DNA of 64,000 nucleotides from Ensifer canadensis. GTDB taxonomy: Bacteria > Pseudomonadota > Alphaproteobacteria > Rhizobiales > Rhizobiaceae. The stretch is taken from contig NZ_CP083371.1 of the NCBI RefSeq assembly GCF_017488845.2, positions 806,001 to 870,000 on the forward strand. Direction: 5' to 3'. Below, piece after piece: positions 27,582 to 36,458 of this stretch (within the stretch, counting starts at the first letter, position 1; every line of letters begins with the position of its first letter). Under the pieces are notes generated by a model, which was not told the origin of the DNA, did no database searches, and saw only the letters and a program-made list of their open reading frames with translations. Both the position numbers and the translations under genes were made by a program.

Positions 27582-28202
27582 ATGAGCATTGCACACCGCG
27601 TTCGCCTAGAGGATGTCACCATCCTCTCGGACGACTGGTACGTCCTAAAGAAAACGACTTTTTCCTTCCTGCGCGCCGACGGCAATTGGCAGCGACAGTC
27701 GCGAGAGACCTACGACCGGGGAAACGGTGCGACGATCCTTCTCTACGATCCGAAACGCCGCACGGTGATACTCACCCGACAGTTTCGCTATCCAGCCTTC
27801 GTCAATGGTCATGATGACCTTCTCATCGAAGCGCCGGCCGGCTTGCTCGACAATGCCGAGCCGGAAGCACGCATCCGCGCAGAAACGGAAGAGGAGACAG
27901 GCTTTCGTGTGCGCGATGTGCGCCTGGCGTTCGACGCGTTCATGAGCCCTGGCTCCGTAACGGAGCGGCTACACTTCTTCGTTGGCGAGTACCAGCCAGG
28001 CGACCAGGCTTCGGCAGGTGGTGGCAACGAGGCCGAAGGGGAGGATATTGCCGTCCTGGAAGTTGGTATCGACGAGGCGCTTGCGATGGTCGGCTCGGGG
28101 GCAATTCGGGATGGAAAAACGATCATGCTGCTGCAGTACGCCGCCTTGAACCTCTTCTCCAATCGGACGCCAACCGACGTTGGCGCAGCAAGCCCTCCCT
28201 GA
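27582..28202 (+). CDS. nudK: NUDIX hydrolase, GDP-mannose pyrophosphatase-like
   Basis: A 206-residue NUDIX enzyme. The box GLLDNAEPEARIRAETEEET is aligned, spacing for spacing, with E. coli NudK, which hydrolyses GDP-mannose to GMP and mannose-1-phosphate. The pattern FMSPGSVTERLHFFVGEY and IRDGKTIMLLQYAAL near the C-terminus are also NudK hallmarks. The ATG at 27582 follows AGAGGT; an ATG at 27567 and further upstream frame lack this. It stands alone, just before a decayed region, and its 3' end seems intact. Confidence 0.85.
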   Translation: MSIAHRVRLEDVTILSDDWYVLKKTTFSFLRADGNWQRQSRETYDRGNGATILLYDPKRRTVILTRQFRYPAFVNGHDDLLIEAPAGLLDNAEPEARIRAETEEETGFRVRDVRLAFDAFMSPGSVTERLHFFVGEYQPGDQASAGGGNEAEGEDIAVLEVGIDEALAMVGSGAIRDGKTIMLLQYAALNLFSNRTPTDVGAASPP

Positions 28203-28564
28203 GACGGCAGCAGTCACCGTCGCGGCAGCCTTTGAGCAATTGCGATAAAACTGCGACGCAGTCTTCCGTTTGGATTTGCGTCCGACCTGGAGCGTCAGCC
28301 CGTGACTGCAGCTTCATTTTGCGGGGCGGACAAAGCTGCAAACTTGCCCACACCCCGCGCCGGTATTCGGCCTTAGGCTGTTGCAAAAACGGCCCGACGC
28401 CGAGGATCTCTTTTTCCGGAAGATCGGGCGGCAAAAGCTGCTATGGCGAACTGGTCGTCGTCTTCGATGAACGCGACACGCTGATGCGCTGGAACTAGGC
28501 CGCCTAAACGGCCCCAGCATTCCGCTTGCAATAGAGCAAGCCGGACAAGGATTGGAGATGCGCT
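28203..28564. other. start of decayed accessory region
   Basis: No supported gene. Short frames on both strands lack ribosome binding sites and recognisable domains. Confidence 0.35.
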
Positions 28565-28687
28565 TTAGCGGCTGCGCCGACCGAAGAGGGAAGCTGTTTC
28601 GCGGGTCTGGACCCGAAGCATCGCGTTCCAAAGCTGAAGAACGAAACGCGGCTGGAACTGGCTCGCAAGCTTGCGCTGCGACAACAT
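28565..28687 (-). CDS. small ORF, 40 aa
   Basis: A 40-residue basic peptide (begins MLSQRKLASQFQPRFVLQLW) with GGAG nine bases before its ATG. I do not recognise it. It lies just beyond the displaced permease fragment and may be a real small gene or chance. Confidence 0.25.
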   Translation of the reverse strand: MLSQRKLASQFQPRFVLQLWNAMLRVQTRETASLFGRRSR

Positions 28688-28821
28688 GATAAATCTCCGA
28701 TAGTTTTGGATGGATTTGATATAGTCGATCGCGGATGCAGTTGCCAGAGCGGTAGCGCCGTGGCAGCCCTGCACGGCAAGCATATGTCGAAATCCGCTCG
28801 CCGCCGCCAAAATACGTCGAC

Positions 28822-29060
28822 GTGGACAATAAAATGCCGGAATGATTTTCATCAACCCGGTCAGTTGGCTCACTGTGAGAATAGATCTTCTTCGGAGTAT
28901 CAGGCTTTCTTGCGCTTCTTCTGTTGATAGACACCGAGGACGACGGCGGCAACGACGATCAAGCTGTGGGCGATTCCTGATAGCAGGTGTCGACTCGCAG
29001 GAAAGTGAAGCCGGCGTTCATAACATCGAAGATGGGGGGCGGTGATGCGGTCGGCAAAAC
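28822..29060 (-). pseudogene. displaced 3' fragment of sugar permease, copy B1
   Basis: Aligns with the end of the intact permease at 37730 and with its downstream terminator hairpin (here degenerate). Recognisable pieces include the region coding for the FLR-DAYYQE segment and the terminal KNRKKA-like end. It has many substitutions and small gaps, no start, and the same orientation as the intact gene. Confidence 0.75.
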
Positions 29061-29178
29061 CGATCAATCCCATGCGCTATGATGCGTCGAAACGCGGATA
29101 TGTAACAAGAGTGATTGCGAGCCGGGTCGTTCCATCGCGACGTCTATCGTGCAAGTGCGAAGTGGGGCTGGCCTTGGC

Positions 29179-29454
29179 TCAACGGGCCTCGCGGGTATGC
29201 CATACGCGCAGTACATAGATGATCGACTGTTGAATCTCGTATCGGATCTCATAATGCCCAACGAGGATTCGGCGGACTTCGCGAGCCGCAAATTCTTCGA
29301 GCTTCTCGCCAAGTCGAGGCTGTTCAACTAGGCGTGTCGGTGCAGTCGTCAACGGTTGAACCGTGCGTGCGGCGGCTCGCCGATTAACGGGAGCTAGAAA
29401 TTCGAAAGGGCGCGCGAGATCACCAAGGGTTTTGCTTGTCCAATTAACCTGCAT
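29179..29454 (-). CDS. RelE/ParE-family toxin
   Basis: A 91-residue protein with the ParE/RelE end pattern: VRRILVGHYEIRYEIQQSII followed by YVLRVWHTREAR. The N-terminal helix is MQVNWTSKTLGDLARPFEFL. It starts with ATG at 29454, overlapping the antitoxin stop by one base. A diverged, N-terminally truncated copy is at 32749-33010. Likely a gyrase- or ribosome-directed toxin neutralised by the adjacent antitoxin. Appears intact. Confidence 0.75.
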   Translation of the reverse strand: MQVNWTSKTLGDLARPFEFLAPVNRRAAARTVQPLTTAPTRLVEQPRLGEKLEEFAAREVRRILVGHYEIRYEIQQSIIYVLRVWHTREAR

Positions 29455-29714
29455 CAGAGCGGAACAGAGAGCGGCTTGTCGTTGTCCAGACTATCGGCCC
29501 AGGCTTGCACGGCCTGATGATCAATAACTTGACCGGCGTCCACGTCCGCGAGCGCTTCAAGTGTGAGCAGGCGCCGTTCATCCTCTTGATCTACCCAGGC
29601 AGTGAGTGCCTGCTTGATGATCCAGCCGCGCGAACGTTCCAGCCTGCTAGCCAACTGATCTACCCTCTCCGCAAGCGGCAGCGGAACATGCGCTGTCAGT
29701 ACTTTGGTTTTCAT
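29454..29714 (-). CDS. ribbon-helix-helix (CopG/ParD-like) antitoxin
   Basis: An 86-residue antitoxin. TAHVPLPLAERVDQLASRLE and RSRGWIIKQALTAWVDQEDE form the ribbon-helix-helix. The C-terminal ~35 residues (VDAGQVIDHQAVQAWADSLD) are the toxin-binding tail. The ATG at 29714 has AGGAAG upstream. An AT-rich stretch with ATCTGATCACTATGAT lies just ahead and may be promoter and operator. With the downstream toxin it makes one intact toxin-antitoxin pair. Confidence 0.8.
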   Translation of the reverse strand: MKTKVLTAHVPLPLAERVDQLASRLERSRGWIIKQALTAWVDQEDERRLLTLEALADVDAGQVIDHQAVQAWADSLDNDKPLSVPL

Positions 29715-30209
29715 TGAACGCTTCCTGTGTAATCGACCTTAATCATAGTGATCAGATTTGCTTAAGTGGAGAGGCTGTAAGTGTCGAATGCACCAACCGA
29801 CCTCGGACAACCAAATCCGGACGATCCATTGTGATGCACATAATTGGCAATTGCATTGTCGCTCACCTTTCATCAAAGGCCGAGAGCACAGTGCTTGCCG
29901 TCCTCCTGATCGCGCCGGTAGCATCATAAATACAAAGACCAATGAGCATCGCCGCAGCCCACTATGAAATCTTCTGAGACTTTCCATCCTATCGCGACTT
30001 CATGCTACACCCGCAGACCTTGGAGGTTTTCGCGATCGTCGGTTGGTAAGGTTGGAAAAGGATGCTGTCAGCGTTGGCATAAACTGGAGCGGTGAGCGTG
30101 CGCCTGGCTTCGATGTCACGCCTGCCGACGTTCGCAGAAGGCTTACATACGGCTCGTCGAAGAAATGCATCCAAAAATCAGGCGGCCGAAGCCGCCCTTT
30201 CTAGTTTCA
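29715..30209. other. no gene seen
   Basis: About 500 bases with short, unsupported frames. Composition is lower in GC than the intact operons, consistent with acquired and decayed DNA. Confidence 0.35.
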
Positions 30210-30434
30210 TTATTTGGCGAACGTTGTCTTTCCACCAATCGGCGCGCCGTCCTTGGTCGAGCTCTTCTTGCCATGCTTGGTTGATGTGGCAAGGCCGCGC
30301 GAAGACCCGAAGGCCAATTCAATCTGACCGGCTGTTTTGACGGTGGACTGCTTTTCGGCTGGCATCGACGGCACAGCAGCAATGGCGGAAGTCGCAAAAG
30401 CGAGAGACGCCAGGGCGGCGATAGTGATTTTCAT
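30210..30434 (-). CDS. small secreted protein, 74 aa
   Basis: A 74-residue protein with a clear signal peptide (MKITIAALASLAFATSAIAA) and a short basic, Ser/Thr/Lys-rich mature part (TSTKHGKKSSTKDGAPIGGK). The ATG at 30434 follows AGGAG by seven bases. Probably periplasmic. No known domain; small secreted proteins of this type are common in rhizobia. Confidence 0.6.
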   Translation of the reverse strand: MKITIAALASLAFATSAIAAVPSMPAEKQSTVKTAGQIELAFGSSRGLATSTKHGKKSSTKDGAPIGGKTTFAK

Positions 30435-31027
30435 TGGTAGTCTCCTAGGTTCGAACCTCCCGCCAAGGAATGCGGGAAGCTTTTGCCTAGGACTATTGCT
30501 GAGACGGCGACATACGGCAGGTGTCGTATTTCGACCGTTCCGCGATCCGCGACGCCTCGAAATGGTTACCGACTTGATTCGAACACATTGGCCTCCTATA
30601 TACCTCGTCGTTGGCATTGCTATGAGCGCTGAATGATTCGCCGCTCGCAAATGCCTCGTCGCTTTAGACTTTTGACCACGGATGTACTGGCACTGGTTTG
30701 GTAAGCGATGATGAGGAAGGTCGGTGCGGTTTCGCCCCGGCCTTTTTTCATGGGAATTGATCTCAATTTGTTCCTACTGCCGACGAGCTAATCCAGCTTA
30801 GACTGACATGCGCGGTATGTCCTGTGGATGTGTCGTTCTCGCGTTTTAGATATAGCTCGAAATTGGACGCGATCACCCAATAACCGCTGTGCCGTGCTAC
30901 GGATCAATGACTGACAAAATTGCGCCGGGCGAATCCGCACCGACCTTAACGAACGATGCTGCTGCGATTTTCGCAGCGGTGCTAACGTGACAATGCCGAG
31001 TACTGCGCGAAGATCCTTCAGCGCTAG
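30435..31027. other. no gene seen
   Basis: Nearly 600 bases. A GGTCGGTGCGG...CCGGCC-TTTTTT motif at ~30719-30748 resembles a terminator on the plus strand. No coding frame is supported. Confidence 0.35.
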
Positions 31028-31616
31028 ATGCTCGCCGCCACGGCCAAGGGCATCAAGGGCGACCTGTTCCTGGACAAGGAAGGGGAGTTCGGGCCAGTTT
31101 TAGCACGTCTCCGGAAGTCCTTATGGTGTTCCTGCAGATCGTTGCGGCGCAGTCGACGTCCCGGCGACCCGGCTACTCGTCCAGTCACCGGCTGGCATGA
31201 ACGCCACCGGCGAAAGCGACCTGCGCAACTTTTACGATCGCCTGCAGGCCATGCAGAAAGCCAAGATGCGTCGAGCAATGTGGCGGCTTGAAGAGTGCAT
31301 CATCCGCAGCGGTTCCGGCTCACGTGACGCTGACATCTATTATGAGTGGGCGCCCCCCCTGGGGCTGGAGAAGGAGAAGGCCGACTCTTCAAAACGAAGG
31401 CCGACGCTGGCGCCAGTTGGTGGGTACTTCGCCTGGTCAGGAAATTATACCTCGCGAAGCTGTGTCCGACGCTCTGGTCAACGCGCTCGTCGAGGATGGA
31501 ACGTTGCCTGGGCTCGATGCGGCGATCGAGGAATATGGCAAGCTGAGCGTGCAGGAGCCCTCCGAACACGCGCATGCGGCCGCAGCAGCCGCACAGTCAA
31601 GTCAGGAGCGATGAAC
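31028..31616 (+). pseudogene. phage portal-like (DUF1073) remnant
   Basis: Pieces of one phage protein spread over at least two frame changes: AATAKGIKGDLFLDKEGEFG near the start, MNATGESDLRNFYDRLQAMQ with AMWRLEECIIRS from 31197, and IIPREAVSDALVNALVEDGT to 31614. The order and content fit the C-terminal half of DUF1073-type phage portal proteins. No usable single reading frame remains. Confidence 0.6.
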
Positions 31617-31628
31617 CCGAGCGGCTCA

Positions 31629-31721
31629 TCAAGAGGCCGAGAATATCACCATAAAAAGTGCGGCCCAGAGTAAGGCCGACAACTCGGCCGCCAACAGAAA
31701 CCCAAACGTGGTGTCGCTCAT
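31629..31721 (-). CDS. small membrane ORF, 30 aa
   Basis: A 30-residue hydrophobic peptide (MSDTTFGFLLAAELSALLWA...) forming one membrane segment. The ATG at 31721 is preceded by GGAGGA at a good distance. Too short for homology judgement. Another small membrane ORF lies just upstream on the same strand. Confidence 0.4.
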   Translation of the reverse strand: MSDTTFGFLLAAELSALLWAALFMVIFSAS

Positions 31722-31790
31722 GCAATCCTCCGTAGGCAACCTCCATTGCCGGGAGGAACTATAGGGGAGGGACGACGATCCCGCTACCCA

Positions 31791-31952
31791 CTAAGACGCA
31801 AGCAGCGAGTAAAGCAGAAGCCCTACAGAACCCCAGAAACCGACCATTACCAGCGCCATCGCGGCAACCAGAACCTTTGTCACTACAAAACTCCACGACT
31901 GTTGTACGGGTCCAAAACCTAGCCCAGCGCTGAAATTTTTGTATCGGACCAT
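31791..31952 (-). CDS. small membrane ORF, 53 aa
   Basis: A 53-residue peptide with a C-terminal hydrophobic segment (VLVAAMALVMVGFWGSVGLL). The ATG at 31952 has only a weak GAGA upstream. Next to the 30-aa membrane ORF on the same strand; possibly a pair. Function unknown. Confidence 0.35.
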   Translation of the reverse strand: MVRYKNFSAGLGFGPVQQSWSFVVTKVLVAAMALVMVGFWGSVGLLLYSLLAS

Positions 31953-32031
31953 GGTCTGATCTCGCTGCTTTCGTTGACAGTGTGTCGAACCGCCATCGCC
32001 GTAAGGTGGATTTTCTTTTGAGGCACTCGTC

Positions 32032-32453
32032 ATGAAATTCACCGACTCTGCACCGATCGCGGGAACGCGACGGACCGCCGACGGCTACCTTGTCGCCGAG
32101 GTCCGCGCTGCTCGCACTGGCACAGAGGACTACGCCGGCCACGAGGTCGGCAAACCCGACATGCCGGTCGTGAAGGTCTATCGGTCCGCAGATCAGCTGT
32201 TCGCTCGGGATGGCCCCGGCAGCTGTAAGCCGGTGACGAAGGTTCACCTTGACGAAGCGGTCCGCGCCGCCAACTGGAAGGACTGGCCGTCGGCCAGATC
32301 TGTGACGAGGGCGGCGCCCGCGACGGCGAGTTGGTCCGCATGCCGCTGATCGTGATCGATGCCGCGGCAATCAAGGGCGTCGACGAGGGAAAGCGCCAAA
32401 CGAGCGATTGCCGGTGCCCCGGTCCGGCGCGCAGTTTGCGCTCAGCTGCTTGA
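32032..32453 (+). pseudogene. phage DUF2213 protein remnant, copy 1
   Basis: Starts with an ATG at 32032: MKFTDSAPIAGTRRTADGYL, then GHEVGKPDMPVVKVYRSADQ. After a frame change near 32285 it continues as VGQICDEGGARDGELVRMPL and IDAAAIKGVDEGKR. This is the N-terminal portion of DUF2213, found in head modules of tailed phages. It ends at a stop at 32453, immediately before the displaced permease fragment, so the element junction lies there. A second, more decayed copy is at 36104. Confidence 0.7.
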
Positions 32454-32457
32454 ATAA

Positions 32458-32700
32458 AAGAAGCCGGGATGATTTTCATCACCCCGGCCAGTTGGCTCAC
32501 TGGGAGAACAGGTCTTCTCTGGAAGGTCGGGCTTTCTTGCGGTTCTTCTGTCGATAGACGTCGATGACGGCGGCAACGACGACCTGGCCGTTGGCGATTT
32601 GCTAATAGCAGGCGTCTACCCGCAGGAAGGTGAGGTCGGCGTACATGGCATCGAGGATGAAGGGGCCAGGAATGCGGTCGGCAAAACCGATCAACACCAC
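32458..32700 (-). pseudogene. displaced 3' fragment of sugar permease, copy B2
   Basis: The best-preserved displaced copy: it contains the permease terminator hairpin with one changed base, the ~40-base 3' untranslated stretch, and about the last 60 codons with substitutions and gaps relative to 37664-37870. Same orientation as the intact gene. Directly abutted by a phage DUF2213 remnant at one side and a ParE remnant at the other. Confidence 0.85.
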
Positions 32701-32748
32701 GCTCTGATGATGTTTCGAAACTCGGACATGTAACAAGAGTGGTGGTTA

Positions 32749-33010
32749 CTAGCCGGGTCGGAATTTCTGTATCGGCGCGCCGTCTATCGTGCAAGTGCGG
32801 AGTTGGGCTGGCCTTAGGCTCAACGGCCTCACGGGTATGCCACACGCGCAGAACATAGATAATCGACTGTTGAATCTCGTAGCGGATCTCATAATGCCCA
32901 ACGAGGATTTGGCGGACTTCGCAAGGCGCAAATTCTTCGAGCTTCTCGCCAAGTCGCGGCGGTTCAACCAGGCGTGTCGGTGCAGTCGTCATCGATTGAA
33001 CCGTGCGTGC
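32749..33010 (-). pseudogene. truncated copy of the ParE toxin
   Basis: Encodes ARTVQSMTTAPTRLVEPPRL and VGHYEIRYEIQQSIIYVLRV, closely matching residues 28 to the end of the toxin at 29179. The N-terminal 27 residues and the antitoxin gene are absent. The order permease fragment, then ParE is the same as at 28822-29454, so a ~550-base unit has been duplicated. Confidence 0.75.
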
Positions 33011-33131
33011 CTGCTGATTTGACGACGATCTCATCGGTGGAAGTCGGGATCGGGACGCAAGCGGCCGGAACTGAAAAAGGTCGGTTCACCCGACTTTCCC
33101 GTGAGTTTCGCAACGGAAACGGTCCCACCGA

Positions 33132-33953
33132 TCAACTTGACATGAAACGATGGAGATTGCCGGCGTCCAACAATGAACGTGTCACGCCACCAAACACCCA
33201 TTCTCTCAACCGGCTGTGGCCATAAGCGCCCGAAACGACGAGATCGGCGTGGCAAGAGACCGCGAAGTCGGTCAGTGCTCGGCGTTCGTCCCGAGCAGAG
33301 ATGATTTCGCTTCGGGCTTTGATCTGATGGCGTGCGAGAAACGCAACCACATCGGCAACGCTGTCTCTGATCCAACCGTCGGGTTCAGGGTCTACCGTTA
33401 CGACGACGACATCGCTTGCCGCCTGTAACAGCGGGACCGCATCGCTCACCGCCCGCCGCGCTTCACGGGTATCTTTCCACGCGATAACTATAGTTCTGGC
33501 CAGAGCGTGTTCCGCGTCCGTGGCAACGACAAGCAGGGGCCTGCCAGCCTGAAGCACGACACTTCCAGGATCAACGGCGCGATAGCTGTCGCCGGTGGCG
33601 GCACCCCGTTTGGCGCCTGTCACTACAAGGTCAGCCAGCCGCGTTATTCGCGCCAGGGCTTGCGTCGGGTAGCTGAGCGAGGAGCGCCATTCCACTTCCA
33701 GGGAGGTAGGGACCAGACCCTTGAAATCGAACTCCAGGTCCTTGAATCTGCGTTCTACGTCCGCCTTGAGTTGTTGCCAGACCTGCGCCGACAGGTCGCC
33801 GCCTTCTGGACCCACCATCGGCAATGGCACGTCTGCGGCGCAAAACCCAATCAGCTTCGCACTCGAGCGAGCGGCCAACTCTGTGGCAAGTTCGACGATT
33901 GGAGCGACCGGGCCGTCTATATCAAGATTTACAAGTATGGATCTGTAGCTCAT
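33132..33953 (-). CDS. universal stress protein, tandem UspA domains
   Basis: A 273-residue protein of two UspA domains: residues 1-~140 (SILVNLDIDGPVAPIVELAT) and ~150-273 (RTIVIAWKDTREARRAVSDA). The second ends in SGAYGHSRLREWVFGG with the ATP-binding Gx2Gx9G(S/T)-like loop followed by VTRSLL. The ATG at 33953 has AAGG upstream. It is intact inside otherwise decayed DNA. Such proteins help under oxygen limitation or envelope stress; no specific role can be read. Confidence 0.85.
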   Translation of the reverse strand: MSYRSILVNLDIDGPVAPIVELATELAARSSAKLIGFCAADVPLPMVGPEGGDLSAQVWQQLKADVERRFKDLEFDFKGLVPTSLEVEWRSSLSYPTQALARITRLADLVVTGAKRGAATGDSYRAVDPGSVVLQAGRPLLVVATDAEHALARTIVIAWKDTREARRAVSDAVPLLQAASDVVVVTVDPEPDGWIRDSVADVVAFLARHQIKARSEIISARDERRALTDFAVSCHADLVVSGAYGHSRLREWVFGGVTRSLLDAGNLHRFMSS

Positions 33954-34290
33954 GTAGTGGTCGCCTTTTGTTCACCATTCTGACGCCTACAGATCCGCTC
34001 TTTGGGATCTGGGGGATCTGGGTTCTTTGATGCGAACTCTACGCCTTGCGTAAGGCGGAGGGGTCTTATCCAACGTAGAGAACACTCGCCGCCAGAGCAT
34101 TGACGAACTTCAATTATGGCTGCGGATCGATCGCAAGTGACAACATCACTGTCGAGCTCAACAACTTTTGAGTGACGGCTGATTAGTGCCACTCTATCAA
34201 CTTTGACGTATCTATTCCAGACTTATAGTTGTCCGCCGAACATTGAAGGCGCCGTGTCATTTCGTCGTCCAGGAGCTCAAGCGTTGTTTG

Positions 34291-34654
34291 ATGAGCAACA
34301 AAAACTTGGAAACAGGCGCTGACCTCTACAGAAACGGCGAACGGATCGTGCGACTCGCTGCTTCAATCTACACGATTGCCAACGACATTCAGATCGCCGT
34401 CGTCGTCCCAGCAGGTACGGCGACGTCTACCTCCGGGCTTGCGGCGGTATTCATGTTGGGCACGCAGGATACCTTCAAGGTCGTCGGTGGCGGCGATCGG
34501 AACATGCACCGTTCGTGTCGATCAACAGAGCAATGGGAGCTATCTTGCCGCGACGGTGAAGCAGTCCTTCGCAACCAATCCGCAGCTTCCGATCGCCGGC
34601 GGCGTTTACTGGACGGTTGCGGCTAATTCGATCGCGGCGTGGTCGTCAGTGTAG
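34291..34654 (+). pseudogene. phage-like structural gene remnant
   Basis: Two frames together form one plausible protein: MSNKNLETGADLYRNGERIV and TATSTSGLAAVFMLGTQDTF, then after a shift near 34510 VRVDQQSNGSYLAATVKQSF and PIAGGVYWTVAANSIAAWSS. The Gly/Ala/Ser-rich beta pattern suggests a virion or tail component, but I do not recognise a family. Confidence 0.4.
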
Positions 34655-35110
34655 CCGTTGCAGACCAGCCGGTTGCGTCGGCGTGAAGTAACCTACTGCC
34701 AGATGCGAGTGCTTCGGTCAGGCCGAACGTTTTAATGCGCCTGGCCATCCGTCGCCTGCGGTCGCCCATTTGCTTTGACGCACGAGAGCTGCTTCTCGCA
34801 TTTATGGTGCCGCCTTAAAGGCGAGATCTTAGGCTGCATTGATTTTTGGAAGCTGGCTTTCTCATTCCCGGGTTTCAGCCTCAACGTGAAGCAACTCAAC
34901 GGAATGGACATATTCATCGCGACGGAAAACATCAGATGATTTAAAGGCTTGCTTCGAATTCGGCAAAGCAAAGCTCAACGCAAGACTATTATTGCATTCT
35001 GGGAAACGAGAAAGAAAAGCTGGCGGCAGCGGTTGCGGCAAGCTCGATCTACGGTGCGATAACTACCGGCCCTGACAACCAGACGGTCAACGGTCCGATT
35101 AATTCCAGTC
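34655..35110. other. no gene seen
   Basis: A 450-base AT-richer stretch. A short plus-strand frame near 35010-35105 (AAAVAASSIYGAITTGPDNQ) looks coding-like and may belong to the same phage remnant, but has no start. Confidence 0.35.
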
Positions 35111-35479
35111 TTACTCGGTCACGACGATGGGATGGTGCACCCTGGTATGGGCGGTTGTGGTCTTGGTGGCTTTCTTACCTTGCCTCGCGGCCTTGCTCTT
35201 GGCGCTTTTATGCCCTTTTGCAACGCCTAACTCCTTCATTCGCTGCTCAATAGCGAGGGCAGAGATCGTTTGCAGAATGTTGCTGTCAGCCACGTTGGGG
35301 TCTGAGAGTGCGAGCATAGATACCCGGGCGATCTTACCACTTGCGACCTTCGGGCAGGCGACCTCGCGGACACCAAATCCGGACGATCCACTGTCGATTT
35401 CCTGATAGTAAGCGTCACCTCGCAGGAAGGTGAAGCCGCGTTCATGACATTGAGGATGAGGGGCGGGGGCGGTCGGCAA
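35111..35479 (-). CDS. chimeric ORF: permease-derived start plus unknown lysine-rich tail
   Basis: A 122-residue frame whose residues ~14-29 (FTFLRGDAYYQEID) derive from the sugar permease fragment, fused to an unrelated part (SDPNVADSNILQTISALAIE) with a basic tail (GHKSAKSKAARQGKKATKTT). The latter could be a DNA-binding or phage protein. No convincing start. Either a chance fusion at an insertion junction or a new gene; I cannot tell. Confidence 0.3.
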   Translation of the reverse strand: MPTAPAPHPQCHERGFTFLRGDAYYQEIDSGSSGFGVREVACPKVASGKIARVSMLALSDPNVADSNILQTISALAIEQRMKELGVAKGHKSAKSKAARQGKKATKTTTAHTRVHHPIVVTE

Positions 35480-35602
35480 AAACGATCAAGACCATGCGGT
35501 TTCTGTCGAAAGGGGGGTGTGAGGGACCGTCGATCACGCGGCGGCAACAACGATCAGGCCCTTGACGATTTCCTGATAGTAAGTCGAACCGCAGGAAAGT
35601 CG
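35392..35602 (-). pseudogene. displaced sugar-permease fragments, copies B3 and B4
   Basis: Two partial copies in tandem: 35392-35502 covers the segment from the DAYYQE codons upstream, and 35541-35602 covers the part coding for KGLIIVAAV-like residues and DAYYQE again. Both match the last ~65 codons of the permease at 37730, in the same orientation, with mismatches and gaps. Confidence 0.7.
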
Positions 35603-35612
35603 CGGTTTGCGC

Positions 35613-36068
35613 TTACTGTCTGGGCTCCAGCACGAAGTTTCGTTGTTGGCCGTATGTTTCGGCCAAGCGATACCCCATCAAACGGTACCAGCGGTCAACC
35701 TCAGGGTGGGTGCCCCAACACATTGACAGCATCGGCAGGTTTCCTAACTCGGACTGTAGCGTCCTCATGTATTTCCGTCCGAACCTTGTGGAGGGAACCT
35801 GAGGTGCGAAAAACTCTTCTACGCCAATGAAGTAGACGCGGATTCGCAGGCTGCCGAGCACTTCTCTTTTTTGCCAGCTGATCAGTCCGGTAGCATCATC
35901 GTCCTTTATGATCAGTGCCCGAATGTCGCCGACCCTCTGCCGTGTGCGGAAATTTCTCTCCGCCTCTCCTAGGCTCGATCCAGCGCACTCGAGCTCCTCG
36001 ATACATCGTTGTGCGGGCGCGGCGAATATTTTGTCCAAGTCCGGAAGCGACGCAACTCGTGCGTACAT
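35613..36068 (-). CDS. hypothetical protein, acetyltransferase-like
   Basis: A 151-residue protein. TGLISWQKREVLGSLRIRVY, FFAPQVPSTRFGRKYMRTLQ and the C-terminal WGTHPEVDRWYRLMGYRLAE resemble the strand-helix end of GNAT acetyltransferases, as in some phage-encoded ones. The ATG at 36068 follows AAGGGA by nine bases. It is divergent from the phage DUF2213 remnant at 36104. Family assignment is tentative; reading frame appears intact. Confidence 0.5.
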   Translation of the reverse strand: MYARVASLPDLDKIFAAPAQRCIEELECAGSSLGEAERNFRTRQRVGDIRALIIKDDDATGLISWQKREVLGSLRIRVYFIGVEEFFAPQVPSTRFGRKYMRTLQSELGNLPMLSMCWGTHPEVDRWYRLMGYRLAETYGQQRNFVLEPRQ

Positions 36069-36103
36069 TGAAGCTGTCCCTTTTTGGTGAGGCGGGACCA
36101 TAC

Positions 36104-36314
36104 CATGAAATTCACTGATTTTCACCCGATCGCGGCATGCGACGGAGGGCTGACGGCTACCTCTTCGCTGAGGTCCGGACCGCTAGGACAAGCATCCAGC
36201 ACTTTGCGGCCAGAGGTCGGCAACCATGAAATGTCGGTTGTCAAGGTCGATCGACCAAGCCCGGCGATCGCGCGGGCATGGGCAATCGTCTCTTTCCGGA
36301 CCGATGGGGCGTAG
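36104..36314 (+). pseudogene. phage DUF2213 protein remnant, copy 2
   Basis: Begins MKFTDFHPIAACD in frame with an ATG at 36104. After one shift it reads RRRADGYLFAEVRTARTSIQ, and after another VVKVDRPSP, matching the copy at 32032 part by part. Only the first ~55 codons are recognisable. Confidence 0.6.
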
Positions 36315-36458
36315 GGGAGCAGGCTGCTACGGGCCGCGGCGCAAGCAAGGGCAAGCCCTCCTCCACGTGCGTTTCGGCCCTGCGGGTGCATGCGCCGCTC
36401 ATGGCCCTCCGCTGCTGGAAGCTCCCGCCGCTAAGGCGGTCCAGAAAGGAGCCACACC

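Noticed and set aside
28203..28500. short frames downstream of nudK as possible genes
   Set aside because: No ribosome binding sites, domains or coherent composition.
30448..30462. AGGTTCGAACCT-like sequence as a possible tRNA T arm
   Set aside because: The flanks do not pair as a T stem, and no acceptor or anticodon arms are present; it lies in the leader of the small secreted protein gene.
32039..33034. 331-codon minus-strand open frame
   Set aside because: Only its first ~75 codons (ParE remnant) are recognisable; the rest is antisense of the DUF2213 remnant and permease fragment in the wrong frame.
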